A stretch of 64,000 nt of DNA from Certhia americana (taxonomy: Eukaryota; Chordata; Aves; Passeriformes; Certhiidae). The position numbers and the translations under genes were made by a program. Positions 36,957 through 49,102 of this stretch are shown piece by piece. Location: NCBI GenBank assembly GCA_018697195.1, contig CM031860.1, forward strand, positions 61,086,509 through 61,150,508, read 5' to 3'. The notes beneath the pieces were generated by a model. It saw nothing but the letters and a program-made list of their open reading frames with translations, did no database searches and had not been told where the DNA came from. Each line of letters starts with the position of its first letter. Within the stretch, counting starts at the first letter, position 1.

Positions 36957-39230
36957 TGCCTTCACACATCACCCATCAGCTCATCTGCCTCTGCAGACTC
37001 ACCCCCAAGCTGCAGGAAGGTACTTATCCCTCAGAGTTAATGAAGCAGAGAATGTCAAATGCTTTCAATTCAGTCTCACACCAGCAGTGCTCAGATCCTC
37101 CCCAGGACGTGCCCATCATTGAGAGCATCAGACCTGAAATTGGCAGCACCCTGGTTATGGAAGTCTTTGCTGTCTGTGGTGATGGCTTCAGATCAGGTTG
37201 TTTTCCTCATTTTCTTCCTGGAATAGTGTGGGATTCAGCCTTCAGAGCCAAAGGACTCTGCTTCAGCCACAGTTTTAATAGATAAGCACTAGCTTTTGAT
37301 TTTCTTTTGACTTTTTTGAATTTCTGTCAAATGCACCTCATTTACCCAAAGACTCCTGGAGATTCTCTGCCAGCTGTGATTTCTTTGTGGGGGCCTCTCC
37401 TGATTTTGGAAGGGGAGAGTTGCACAGCCTGAGTGATCCAAAGCAGAGAGCAGAGCTGTGCTCCAGGTACTGCTCACAGTCACACCCAAACATGACAGTG
37501 CCTCCCCTGAGTGAGCCTGAAGGTCACCTGGACCTTCATTTGCTTTTGTGGATATCCCTGGTCTGGGAAATGCCAGCTTTGTGGCTTTGTATGGTGTCAG
37601 ATCTAAAGGGGGTGAGTGGCAACTTCATCATAAGGGTCAGAAAATACAGTTTTACAAAGAGAAGAAAATACGTGAAAGAAGCTTATAACCTGTGTTCTTG
37701 TTTATTACCTGGTTCCTTGTCTATATTCAGATTTTACTTTACCTTGATTAAAACTGATTCAGTCAAGCTGCTAACATAAATAGCCTGGATACCAATTCTT
37801 TGAATCCAGCCTTTATTTATCTGGCATAGGTCATATTTACCTAGCACAAGCCAGTGTCAAATAAATAAACATAGCCTGGCTTGTACAAAGCCAGACATGA
37901 AAAACAGAACAACCAAAAATGAGTTTTTGTATTACAGAATAGGCAGTGGAAAGCAGACAGATTATTATTGGGAGAGGAGGGTTTGGGTGATCCTTAGGAA
38001 TCAGTCTGCCATAGTTGTCAACAGAAATATATTTTTGAGGTTTGTTCCTATGCTATTGGCTAGGGACAGCACCTGGTGCACTGTTTTATGTGAATTCCTG
38101 GGAAAGAATTACTGAGCTGGGAGAACAGGGGAAAACGGGCAAAAGAGGAAATATGAGAAAGCAGTGAGATGCTATAGAGATCTCCTGGGTGGGCATGGTT
38201 GTCTGGCAGGGCAATGTGCACACACACTCACCCCCCACTCCAGTTTCTGTTGTCCTTATCAATGATGAGGACTTTCATTTCCCTTCTCCACCTTCTTTAT
38301 ATCTGTTCCTGGAAAAGATGAGGTTTTGATGAGATGGATTTCTGTTCTGCCCCTGAAGAGCTGTGTAATCCAGCTCAAAGGAGTTCATCATCTTAGCAGA
38401 CAGGATTTATTTTCCTCTATTCAGCCTCTTCTATATCATAACCCACCAAATGAGTTTCCCCTCTCTCCTGCTCTTTCTGAGACCCAGAAGATGCAACTGT
38501 GGGGTGGCAGGGGGCACAGCTGGGCATCCCCAGCAGAGGTGCCATCATGAACACATGCCTTTAGCAACCTACCACCATGTGCAGTGATTCTTGCTGTTCC
38601 CCAAACCCTTCCATTTTTCCATCTGCTTTCCCTGACCTTGCCAGGGAAAATATTTATATTCGATCCCTTCTCTTGCCATCCAGATTTAATGACCAAGTAA
38701 TATTCACACATCCTGCCAAAAGAAAAATCCTTGGAGAACAGCACCTAATTTCCAACACATGCTTCTTTAATCTCCCTGGGGCTCACTTATCTTCGGAGCA
38801 AAGCAGCATTTCTTTCCAGAGAGTGATTTCCCATCACAGAGGAGCAGCATGCTCCTCCTCCTGCCGGTTCTAACACATCCTCGTTTCTACAAACACTTCC
38901 ATAGACATTCAGATCAGGTGTGTACTCTCAGCACAACCGTGGGCAATTATCCCACCATTCCCTGTGGAACGGCAAGGCTTTGGCTGCTCTGATCAGCTTT
39001 CCACCTGTGGAGCTGTGAGGTATTTTGCAGCTTTAGTTAAGCTTAAAAAGACAAGCAATGAGATGTTTTTTACATGCAAATGCATGCTGCTTAACTTAGT
39101 TAAGTATAATGACAAGGGATATTTTGTAACTCTAATTATGATTTTATGTGTAAATTTTTTTGATAGGCAAAGTAATGGGGGGTACGGGAGAAGGGAAATG
39201 ATGTTCTAAAAAAACCCCTAAAACATCTCT
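36957..39230. other. Gene-poor interval, no gene seen
   Basis: No conserved exon recognised. Open frames of up to 130 codons (37.4-37.8 kb) lack motifs and flanking splice partners. Confidence 0.5.
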
Positions 39231-39302
39231 TACTAGACCAGGTTGCACAAAGCTCCATCCAACCTGACCTTGAATACTGCAAGGGATAGGGCAGCCACAA
39301 TT
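39231..39302 (-). mobile_element. CR1 LINE fragment, minus orientation
   Basis: CTAGACCAGGTTGCACAAAG, then 'ctccatccaacctgaccttgaa' (39252-39273) and 'gggatagggcagccacaa' (39284-39301), is the reverse complement of the CR1 segment before its 3' end. Only about 70 bases remain. Confidence 0.7.
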
Positions 39303-39895
39303 TGCTGCAAAAAAAAAATATTTAGTTCAAGCTTTAATTCTTGTAAATAATTTTTAGATCATCAAGTAAAAATCCAAAATAAAATGTGAAGTATTAACCT
39401 TTCCAGACAACACTTCATTCTTCAACTAATGAATCACATCAGTAAACAGGTCTTCTTCTGGATTCAAGATGAAATGCCTGGGAAAAAGAAAAGATTATTA
39501 ATTTGCTGTTGTTGTGCTCTTCAGCATTAGGTACTCTACATTGTGTCTGTATTTATGCCACTCCACTTGCTCTGGTTGGGCAGTGATAAGATTTGAAGGA
39601 ATACCTAATTAAAGCTAAAAATAAACCACAGATATATTTGTCAAATGGAAAAAAGCACAATGCAGCTTTTGGTAGAGAAGGACATGATTTCCCAACATGA
39701 CATAGGATGATCTCACATTTAAACAGTCAGAGCATAGTTCTTTTCCAAAATCTCCCTGTCCACATGAGTATTTCTTCCTGATTTGTCATTTTTTAGTGTG
39801 AAACTTCTCAAAAAATCAGGCATCGCTGCCCTGATGTCACCCAGCAAGATAAAATCTTCACTCCAGACACGTTGAAGGAGCCAGGGAATGCACAC

Positions 39896-39944
39896 AGTTC
39901 ATTTCACCCATTTCACACATTTCACATATTTCAAACATTTCACA
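39896..39944. repeat. Short tandem CATTTCACA-type repeat
   Basis: Five imperfect 9- to 10-base units of the form CATTTCACAC / CATTTCACATA follow one another. Non-coding. Confidence 0.75.
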
Positions 39945-40365
39945 GCTCAGGAGCTGTCCCTGGCCCAGCCATGCCAGGAAATTCTGTGCATGTGGATAGG
40001 ACTGAGTGCCGTGCTTCAGGGATTAAACAGTGAGGGGATGCATTTTCAAATGGGACTGTAAAATTGAAATTAGTCTGGCTCTTGTTGGAACAGGTCCTGG
40101 CATCAGTGCCATGGAAGTTGAGGAAGAGCATTTAAGAAACTGTGTGTTTCAGAAATTCACTACCCATCTCACTGTGAAAGAATGGGTTTCTTCAGAGTTC
40201 TCCAGGGTTTCAGAAGTAGCTTTGTTTTTAAAAAAAGTTGTCTACTTATTAAAGCCTATCTATAGCAGATTTATAATTTCTGATGTTCTGAGACTGAGAC
40301 TCTTATGATCTCATCTTCTGCTCAGTCCAGGACACTCCTCTGCGGCTCTGGTCTGCCCTGACATG

Positions 40366-40915
40366 CATAGAATCACAGAACCATAAAAAGGCTTGGGTTG
40401 CAAGGGACCCTAAATATCAGCCAGTTTCAACACCCCTGCCATGGGCAGGGACACCTTCCACTAAACCTGGTTGCTCAGAGCATCATCCAACCTGGTCTTG
40501 AACACTTCCAAAGTTGGGACAGGCGCACAACTTCTCCAGTAAACCTGTGTCAGGACCTCACTGCCCTCATAGTAAATAATTTCTTCATAATACTCCATCT
40601 AACCCTGCCCTTTCTCATTTTGCAGCCATTTCCCCTTGTCCTGTCACTCCATGGCCTTGCCATCTCCAGCTCTCTTGTAGCCCTGTAGGCACAGGAAGAT
40701 TTAAGGTCTTCCCAGAGCCTTCCCCTCTCCAGGTGAGCATCTCCAGCTCTCCCAGCCTGTCTCCAGAGCAGAGGTGCTCCAGCCCTCTGAGCATCTCCTC
40801 TGGACTCGCTCCAACAGCTCCATGTCCTGCTGGAGGTCCCTGAGCTGGACACAGCACTGCAGGTGGGGCTTCAAAACCTGGTGTAGCCCCAGGGCAGAGA
40901 GGAAAAGGTGCTGTA
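40366..40915 (-). mobile_element. CR1 LINE 3' region, minus orientation, about 550 bp
   Basis: It starts with CATAGAATCACAG, the reverse complement of a CR1 3' end, then runs through the characteristic segments TGGGCAGGGACACCTTCCAC, CATCCAACCTGGTCTTGAAC, TTTCCCCTTGTCCTGTCACT, 'ggtgctccagccctctgagcatc' (40769-40791) and 'ctgcaggtggggcttc' (40857-40872). This is the longest CR1 copy in the window. It is 5'-truncated and its frame is broken, so it is not autonomous. Confidence 0.93.
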
Positions 40916-43900
40916 GTACCCAGAAGGACCCTGGTCATCCAGTGGGGTTCGTGAGGAAGTAAAATGCATTTACTGTGTACCCAGGTGAGAATGTCCAGGT
41001 GTGGTGGAGCAGAACCCGTTCTCCCACAACCTGGTCCAGGGCAGGGCTTTCAGGCACCAGCCTTGCTCCTGCACAGGAGGTGGCCATGAAGATGTAATCC
41101 AGAGAGGGATCCATGAAGATGTAATCCAGAGAGGGATCCCCTTTTTTCTTTAAAACAGGATGCCCAAGTGATAAACGAATAAAGGATTTCACAGCCCTTT
41201 ATTTAAAATAAAGGCTCTGTTTCTTCATCTCTTCTGGGCTGTTCAAATGGTATCAACCTGCAACAGGGATTGCCATTGAAGGCACTGGATTGTCTTTTAG
41301 TGGTTTGTCTCCTGCCATGCTGCCAGCACACAATAATCCCAGATGTCCAGTGAAATCTTCCTCCCATCTTCTCCCAATTACTCAGCCTAATCCTTGCCAG
41401 CCTGTAATCGAGCCAGGCAGCCTTGTGAGACACTAATACGTTCTGTGATTGTAGTTTGCTTGCCAGCATTTATGACATTTGCAAAGAGAGTAGTGAGTCA
41501 TGCGAGACAAATGGTTAGTGCTGTCTCTTTTTTTATGTATGTAATATAATTAGATTTTGCAGCACCAGTGAAAAGAGCCCCTGTCCAGCTTGTCAGGAGA
41601 ACAATAAAAAGGAAAAAGGAAGTTTTCTTTGGCAACTTATTTCGGCCTGACAAGTGGTTTCAATGATAAGTTTCTCTTTTTTTTTTTTTCTCAGAGTTAT
41701 ACAATAATTTCAGCACTGTTGCTAGAAATACTCAACAGAGCCAAGAAACAGGATTGTTGGAAGCAATTAAAAGATGGCAGTTATTCAAATAGATTCTGCG
41801 TCCTGATACAGCGTGTAGGATATCCTATTTTTTTCTCCAGTGGTTTTGTCTGTGGGTGTTTAGTTCTCTCCTGTCTCTCAGGACACTATTTTGTGTATCA
41901 GTGGTGTCTTTTCTTCCAAGATCAACCAGAGCCTTTACAACTCCCCTTGGTGGTCTCTGCAACAGATCTCTGGTGTCTACTCAGTGGTATTTCTGACTAG
42001 ATTTATAATTTTCTCCATGCCTCACATCCGACAGGTTCTAACAGATAACACACAGAACCAGAGGTTTTGCTTCAGACCATGACGTTGAGTCATTGTGCAG
42101 CTTTTGGCAGGCAGTGAAGGCTTAAAAAATGTCCACTCATTTCTGATGATTCAGTTTGAGCTTTTTCATACCTCTTGGGCTTAAATTTTCTGATGGTCCT
42201 TGAGAACTCAAAGCACACACCTAGCTCAGTTGTACAACCCTCTGCAAGTCCAGCTCAATCTGGATGCTTAGGAATGGAGGAGCCTGTAATTAGAGAGCAC
42301 TTTGGGGAATGTTACTCACTGTGTTTCAGTTTAAGGGTAGAAATACCACGGTTCCTTCTGGACAAAGGGTTTCTGTTTGCACATTGTGGGGAAGCTCAAG
42401 TGAAAGCATCGTGGTGTAAATGTGGCAAGGAGTGTGACCATGGTGAAACCCTGACCATCTGATAACTGAGACATGCCCTGTGCAGGGAAAAACATTTTGC
42501 TTAGAAGTGCCATCAAATTTCTGGGGAGATCTCCCACACAAATAAAAGTCATCTGCCCAGCAGCTCCAGGGAGATAAACAAGCCACTTCAGAGATGTGAG
42601 CAAGCAATTCCATGAGAATACGTAGCAGATGTGTGCACACTCCAGTGCAAGCTGTCCAGAGTTCCCAGAGAGTCTCCTGATATCTGACAGCTGGTCATAC
42701 TGTAAAAATCATTATTACTTTCAAGTAAACCCAGGGACAGTTCCCTGCCAGCCTTGGATACCTCTACCTGAATTATGGATTGTCTCTCTGTTGGATTATC
42801 AGCCAGTGTGAGAGGACAGGGATCTGACAGTATCAGATCTGTTATCCCTCTATGGGATGAAATGTTCAAGGTCTCCCCAAGCAGTGATGAAGGTTCAGCT
42901 GGAATTGCTCACTCCTGTGTGGAATGACACCAGACCATGGCTGAAGTGAAGCTGCAAAGAACAACTTGAATGTTCAAGAGCATTCAGGAGCTTTTGCTGT
43001 TGCAAGTCACAAGGCAGAGCTGGGCCATTGCTTTGTCTGAATGGGCTTTTAGAGCTTATGAGCCTCAAACTCTTTTCTAGCTCAAGGGGAAATCCATGAT
43101 GGAACAGAATTTGGATACAAAACTTCACATACTTATTAACTCAGTTCAATACCTATGGCCCTGCAGCTAAGAGGCTGTCAGCAGAGATCTGGGGACAGTG
43201 ACCAGAGCTCCCTCTGGCTGGTTTGTACCAATGGGAAACTCATGGAGAATGACAGAAAAAAGATGTTGGAACTCATTTTCATCATCAAGCAGCTTCAAAG
43301 GAGTCACAGGCTGTTCCTCAGCAGTGCCCTGCCTTGCATTGATCTCTGTCACATCTGACCAGTCCTGCTCTGTCCCAGAGGTCACATCTGCACCCTGAAC
43401 ACCAGGGAAGACTGGGATGAATCCACATGTGGCTGGGAGATGCCTACAGCATTTTAGGGTTTGGGTTTTGAAGATTTAAAGTGTGATTCTTCCTCCTCTC
43501 CAAGTGGGATTGATCCAATGACCCAATGACCCAAGACTGCCCTTAAGACCGGAGCCATCGAGCATATCCATACAAAATTTCTGATATGCACGAACACCAG
43601 CTCTCACGAGCCAGTTTAAATTTTGAGGATTTTCTTTTATTTTTTTCTGTAATTCTACAACTGTATGTACATCTTACTGCCTTGAATTAATGGGTGTGAT
43701 GATAATAAATGTCTAATAAACTATCTCAGGTTCCAGTAATTCCCATGGATTTCACCAAGAATGTTTTGGGTCTCTCTAGTTCCCTTGACAGGGGGGAGGA
43801 TCCTGATTTTTCAGCCATGTGACACAGGCTGCAGTTCAGCTGAGGCACACCCAGAGACATGGAGGTATTTGCAGGGTATATCAGCATAAACATTGTTAGA

Positions 43901-46140
43901 AGGTAGTGGGAATACCTGTACTATTTATTTCCAGGATATAAATTGCATACTGTTAAGACAGAAAAAAATTAGGAGTGTATACCCCTTACAAATGCGTTGG
44001 AAAGAAGAGACACCACTTTTGGGGTCTGAAGGGCAAGTGGAAGAAACAAAGAACAGCTGAGCCTGCACAGGCAACAGGAGCAATCCCTCATTTTAGGAGC
44101 GGTTATGTCAAAGTAGAAAGATTACAAGCCCCACCTGAGAAAGAAAATATAAATATATGGGGCCTTGTTGTGACTGACCAGGATAGTTGTTGATGTGGTG
44201 ATGATAAAGAGAAGCAGGAAGAGCCTTTGGATGGGATCACAGAAGTGTTTATTCCAGACACGCATGCAGACTGTCCAGGGTAGAAGGCAGGGCTCATGGG
44301 AAAAGTCCAGGTTCAAGTATATGGGTGGTAGAGGCTGGGACAGCATCAGGGACCAATTGTCAGGGGGCATGGGGCAGTACAAAGGTTGGGTTGGGGTATG
44401 GGAACCAATGGGGAAATTGGGAGGGAGTGACTGAGGGACACAGGGATGGAGAGAGGGCTAGCAGGGATGACTGAGGGAGCAGAACAGGGGTATATTACCA
44501 TAACAGAACAGAGGATCCTGTGAGAGAAGCCTCTTATGTCTCCTTAACATAGGCAAAGCCTCCACAGGGCCTGATGAAGGAAGATGGAGAGAGAAATTGT
44601 CAGGTAGAATTCCAAGCACATGAAATGCCTCAGATGCTGCAGCACAGGAGATATTGAAAAAGCACAGTCAGGCAGCACAGTCAGATCGTGTGTCCAAGGA
44701 GCTTCAGTGCCTGGGCTGATGACTAAAACACTTCCACAGGGATCAAGTGCAGTGTGCCAGACCAGCCTGGCACAGCACATCTCGCAGGCAGCTGCCTCTG
44801 GGCCCTGGGGCCACCACAGAAGTGGTTAGCAAGCACCTCCAGAGGCTTCTGCTCAGAAACCCTATCAGTCAGCAGGGTTAGGAAAGAGTTGTTAAACAGT
44901 CCAGACAACTGTTTGTACAGTTTCACACCTGGCTAAATCAAGACAGACAGAAAAGCAAATGTTCCTTCCTTCTTCTCATGCTGCTGCCTTGAGAAGGGGC
45001 TGGAGAAGAGGCAGAAATATCAGGAGAGGCTCCCCCTCAAAAGGCAAAGGGAGACACCAAAACTGCCACTCCTCTGGGGCTGTTTGCCCAATGCCATGTG
45101 ATTTTTTTTTTAATCCATTATTTGTGCATTTTGTAAATGCATGGTGAGGTTATCTTCTGTCACGGCAGCATCTCTACTGCTGAGCCATGAGGTCTAAAAC
45201 CCACCAAGTTCCCTTGTGTGCCTCTACTTGGCAGCACAACATTGGTCTGAGCACCTTCCCTCCTTCCCAAGGGATTTAACAATGCTTTCCAAGAAGCTAC
45301 CAAGTGTAAATGAAGCCTCTAACCACTCCTGAGTGTTCCAGCCCCTGCACCACCTTATTTGCCAGTTGAAGGAGCTCTACCTCACTGTCTGTATAAACAG
45401 CTCTACTATTCCAAATTTTTTAAGATCAAGCTGCTTTTGGTATGCAAAAGGCTCTGAAATGTACATTTCCTATTACCCTCCTTGCTGTAAAGGTCAGAAA
45501 TCTAAATAAACTCCATTTTCCTTCATTCCTCCCTTTCCAGGTAGCATTGAAAATATAATGTAAAACCAGAACCCCAGCAACCCATGAGATTCCCAGGAAT
45601 CCCTGCTTGAGAATATCCTCGAACTTCCAGTAAATGTTAAATTTTGCCATGTTTTTTTTTTTATGGTTTGTGACATGCTGACAGGTGAATTGATCACAGA
45701 TGTCATTAATATGAGTGGCTGACACAGCATTTGCAGTACTGTTATCTCTCTCCTTTGTCATTTCTTTTGAGACTGGTGTTTTGGAAGAGCTGCATGTCTT
45801 TGATATTATTCTCTACTCCATAAAAACTCAATTACTGGAGGCTGACAGCCTGCCTGGAATCCAGAAGGACAGAGAAAGGCCCAGCACAAGGAAAGCCAGG
45901 ACCCAGCTGTGTGACCCCCTGGTACCACTGACAGTGGCACAGCCCCTCCATCCTCAAGGAACAGGTAATTAATGCTAATTAGAGAAAGAGGCAGCTTCCT
46001 TTGGGGGTTTTGGACTGGTTTTGTCCTATGAATTCATGGAAAATAGAGGAGGAAAAGGGGGTTTTGGCAAGACCAGGTGCTGGTGCTGAATCTGGATGGG
46101 TGCAGCCCCATTATCAATCCAGGCTGGGGGATGAACAGAT
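40916..46140. other. Gene-poor interval, no gene seen
   Basis: No conserved coding exon recognised. It holds the 27-bp duplication at 41084-41137. An open frame of 123 codons at 41629-42000 has no motif and begins in a poly-T region; I do not call it. Confidence 0.5.
41084..41137. repeat. Perfect 27-bp tandem duplication
   Basis: The unit starts CCATGAAGATG and ends GAGAGGGAT. It is present twice with no mismatch, at 41084-41110 and 41111-41137. Complete identity suggests a recent duplication or replication-slippage event. Confidence 0.95.
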
Positions 46141-46149
46141 CAAGAGCAG

Positions 46150-46245
46150 CTCTGGCAGAAAGGATTGGGGGTCCCTGTCCACGGCAGGGGGATTGGAACT
46201 GCATGACCCTGCCAGGTCCACTCTGTGATTCTATGAGTCTGTGTA
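46150..46245 (+). mobile_element. CR1 LINE 3'-end fragment, plus orientation
   Basis: Includes GGGGATTGGAACTGCATGAC, 'ccctgccaggtcc' and the tail ACTCTGTGATTCTATGAGTC, typical of the CR1 3' terminus with its short terminal repeat. Only about 95 bases remain. Confidence 0.8.
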
Positions 46246-46969
46246 AAAGTTTGTTTTAGGAAGGGTCTGTCAAAAAAAAAAAACACCCTAAAAAACCAAC
46301 CAACCAAAAAACCCAAAACACCATGAACTAGATATTATTAAAAATCACAAGTTTTTTCTTGTTTCTGCAATTTAATATATTTATTATGCATTTACTATAT
46401 CAATGTGATACAAAATATAATCGATATAAAATGCGTATATAATACATATAATTTAATTCTATTTGTTGATGTTTGCTTGTCAGCAAATGGAGAAATAAAA
46501 GAGCTTGGTACAAGCTTTTGAATCAAACTTCTACCCCTTTGCTTATCTTCGCTGGTCAGATGCTCCTGTTTGGCTCAGTGGTGTTAATGGAGTGAGGAAG
46601 ATCTGAAAGTGGCTTCAAGAGCTCAGCTTGCAAAGAGGCTGGTGAACCTTTTCTTCAGGTTTGAAATTTGTTCTTTTTGATCAGAAATAAAACATTTTGC
46701 TCAAATTTCAAGTTTTATTAAAACTTTTAAAAATTAGGTACAAATTAGAAGACAACTTAAAATGCAATAATTTAAAATATTTACATCAAAGTTGTCAAAG
46801 CTGATTTTTTCAGAAACACATGGAAGTTTATGTTGACTAAAGTGATAGAATCAATCTAAATTCGCAGAAAACTTTGGTTCACACATTACTTATTTCTCCT
46901 GCTTTATGGAAAATATTTTGTTCTTATTAAAGGAAAATACAGGCATGAGTTTGTGTTTGGCTGTGACAT
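46246..46969. other. A/T-rich non-coding interval
   Basis: It begins with an A/C-rich low-complexity tract (AACCAACCAACCAAAAAACC, about 46294-46313) and continues very A/T-rich to the CTTT microsatellite. No gene seen. Confidence 0.6.
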
Positions 46970-46975
46970 CTTTCT

Positions 46976-47019
<44 letters not shown>

Positions 47020-47031
47020 TCNNNNNNNNNN

Positions 47032-47078
<47 letters not shown>

Positions 47079-47117
47079 CTCTTTCTCTCTTTCTCTCTTT
47101 CTCTCTTTTTCTCTCTC

Positions 47118-47151
<34 letters not shown>

Positions 47152-47213
47152 CTCTCTCTCTCTTTTGCTCTTTATTTCTCTCTCTCTCTTTTTTCCTTCC
47201 TTCTTTTCCTTCT
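46970..47213. repeat. (CTTT)n / CT-rich microsatellite containing an assembly gap
   Basis: Pure CTTT units run on both sides of ten N at 47022-47031. To the right they degrade into CTCT, CTTTCTCT and finally CTTCC-type repeats. The gap lies inside the purest part, so the true length is unknown. Ser/Phe/Leu-rich and Lys/Glu/Arg-rich open frames spanning it are artefacts. Confidence 0.97.
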
Positions 47214-47915
47214 TTCAATTCCTGTAGTGGAAAATCCATATTTTAAAGTAGATTTCATCATGTTCAAAGGGAAATCTGCTATTTCTGAAGCTATAAGTAT
47301 GACAGAAAATGATCCAAACATGCTCTTGCATCACAGTTTGGTTGTTAATATCAAAAACCCTGAAACCTGACAGACAAATTGCCAGCCAGGAGCCAAGCTA
47401 TTCCAGGGAGAGGACAGGAAATCTGAGTTTCTTTACTTTTCACCAACCCTGACCAAGAGATTTCCTCTCCACACCCACTGAAAAAATTCTCCAGTGTCAT
47501 TTTTGGTGGTGGGTGAAGCTAGCTTTCAAAACCTTCACAATTTTTGGAAAACAAATGGGAAAGGAGATAGATGTGCTGATTACAGCAATTCAGTGTCAGG
47601 AGCTGATGCCTCTGAGGGGGATTTGGGGGCTGTTTTAGGACAGGAGCTATGACTGAGGGTTACACACACCCATCTTTGTGTGTGTGTCATTCACCCCAGC
47701 ACTCAAAGAACCCGATTTTTACACCTTTTCTTGCCGAGTTCATTTCCTGCCAGCTGAGTGGCTCCCCAAAGATCCCAACAGGTGCCAGTCACTCCCTGAG
47801 CCTGGACCTGCAGCTGGGAAGAGGACTGGTCCTTTCCAGGCAGCCAATTCAGCCGGACTCTCCCACGGAAATGCCTAAAGAGCCCACTGCCCAGCGTCCA
47901 AATTCCAGCAGCCAC
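47214..47915. other. Non-coding interval between two microsatellites
   Basis: About 700 bases without a recognisable exon. A short TGTGTGTGTG run lies near 47676-47687. Nothing else identified. Confidence 0.5.
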
Positions 47916-48025
47916 CATCCCATCCCATCCCATCCCATCCCATCCCATCCCATCCCATCCCATCCCATCCCATCCCATCCCATCCCATCCCATCCCATCC
48001 CATCCCATCCCATCCCATCCCATCC
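47916..48025. repeat. (CATCC)22 pentanucleotide array
   Basis: Twenty-two consecutive perfect CATCC units occupy 110 bases. On the minus strand this reads GGATG/GGGAT, i.e. GGG runs every five bases, an ideal G-quadruplex arrangement. It is open in several frames because five-base units rotate the frame, producing Ser-His-Pro-Ile-Pro repeats that are not a protein. It lies about 350 bases upstream of the CpG-rich promoter-like block. Confidence 0.97.
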
Positions 48026-48299
48026 CTCCCAGACTCGGGGACAAGGCAGAGATGAGTTGGGCAGGTGGCACATCCCACCGACCCCGTGCCACAGGTTTCT
48101 CCTCCAGCCCGCGATTTTTAGGATTTTACGGTTTAGTTTATGAACAAAACACCCTGTTTGGCAACAGGGGAGCCAAACCCACGGAACGCCTCTTCTTTTT
48201 TATTGTTGTTTTCATGCATCAGGTCGCCCTGTGCCTGTAGCTCCCGACGGCGGTGGGAAGGGCTGGTTTGAAAGCAGGAAAAAAAAGAGAGCACTGTTT

Positions 48300-48409
48300 C
48301 CACGGGGAGCCCCGTTTCCCGGAGGGAAGGAAGGTTTCCCGGCTGGAGCGGGGAGGAGCGGGCGGTGCGGGGCGGAGGAGAGAGGGGGGCGGCTCCTCCG
48401 CCTGCCTCG
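48300..48409 (+). other. Candidate non-coding first exon (left end uncertain)
   Basis: A GC-rich segment ends in CTGCCTCG followed by GTAAGT (donor GT at 48410-48411), a near-perfect 5' splice site. No convincing start codon context lies in it, so it would be 5' UTR. The left boundary is arbitrary because a transcription start cannot be read. The link to the receptor gene downstream is inference. Confidence 0.3.
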
Positions 48410-48427
48410 GTAAGTGCAGCCGGCGGA

Positions 48428-48463
48428 ATCCCCATCCTCATCCCCATCCTCATCCCCATCCCC
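48428..48463. repeat. Short CCCCATCCTCAT tandem repeat
   Basis: Three 12-base units of CCCCATCCTCAT, the last imperfect, lie just after the candidate first-exon donor. They are related in sequence to the CATCC array 400 bases upstream. In other frames it reads as alternating His-Pro or Pro-Ile. Confidence 0.85.
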
Positions 48464-48755
48464 GGGCCGATCCTGACACCCCTTCCCCGGGTGGGCTCCC
48501 CAAGGACACGGCTGCCGCTGCTGCTCCCCTCTCCGGGTGGGACCCCCTCTATCGCAGGCTCCCCCTCTGCCCAGAGGACACCCCCTTCAAACACTGTCTC
48601 CCCCTCGGGAAGGGTTCCCCCCTCTTCTTCCCCACCTCCAAGACAGATCGGCTCTGCGGGCAGGACCCCCAGCCCCTCCCGAGCCGATCCCCTCTGCCCC
48701 GGGCTGATGCAGATGTGCTCCGCAGCATCCTCGGCGTTTTGCCCTGCCTGGGGCT

Positions 48756-49022
48756 GAGGGGTTTTTGCTGCTCTGGGGGTTGGCGCTTTTGCCCCCGGAG
48801 GTTTAGCGGGTTTGACCGCAGGAAGGGTGGATTTGGCACCCCGGGGCTGTGGATTTGCTCCTCAGGGGGAGTGTCTGTGTACTCATGGGTTCGGGGGTTT
48901 TGCACCCCAGGGGTCGGGGATTTTGCACCCGGGGATCGGGGGTTTTGCTCTGCAGACGGTGAGGGTTTTTCCTTCCCAGGGTTTGGGTTTTGGTACCCCG
49001 GCTTTGGGTTTTGAGCACCCCA
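48756..49022. repeat. Degenerate G-rich minisatellite (GGGGTTTTGCACCCC-like units)
   Basis: Loosely repeated units of about 20-25 bases combine a G-run, a TTTTG core and a CACCCC or GCACCC end (for example near 48895, 48918, 48941, 48978 and 49006). The G-run and C-run within a unit can pair into hairpins, and the G-runs could also stack as quadruplexes. The region is open for 253 codons in one plus frame; this is a consequence of the repeat, with Gly/Phe/Cys-rich content, and I do not call it a protein. Confidence 0.7.
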
Positions 49023-49102
49023 GCGTCTGCAGCGCGGGTTTAACTTCGCCGTGAGTTTTAATGCCGTGATGCGCTCCGGTCTCTCCCCTCTCCCCGGAGT
49101 AG

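Noticed and set aside
46904..47370. Ser/Phe/Leu-rich and Lys/Glu/Arg-rich open frames
   Set aside because: They are translations of the CTTT microsatellite on each strand and include unknown residues from the N gap.
47649..48143. 164-codon frame with Ser-His-Pro-Ile-Pro repeats
   Set aside because: It is the CATCC array read in rotating frames; no conserved flanking coding sequence.
48253..49014. 253-codon plus-strand open frame, the longest in the window
   Set aside because: It is produced by CpG-rich, repeat-rich sequence without stop-prone A/T words. Its product is low-complexity Gly/Phe/Pro with no motif, and parallel frames are also open.
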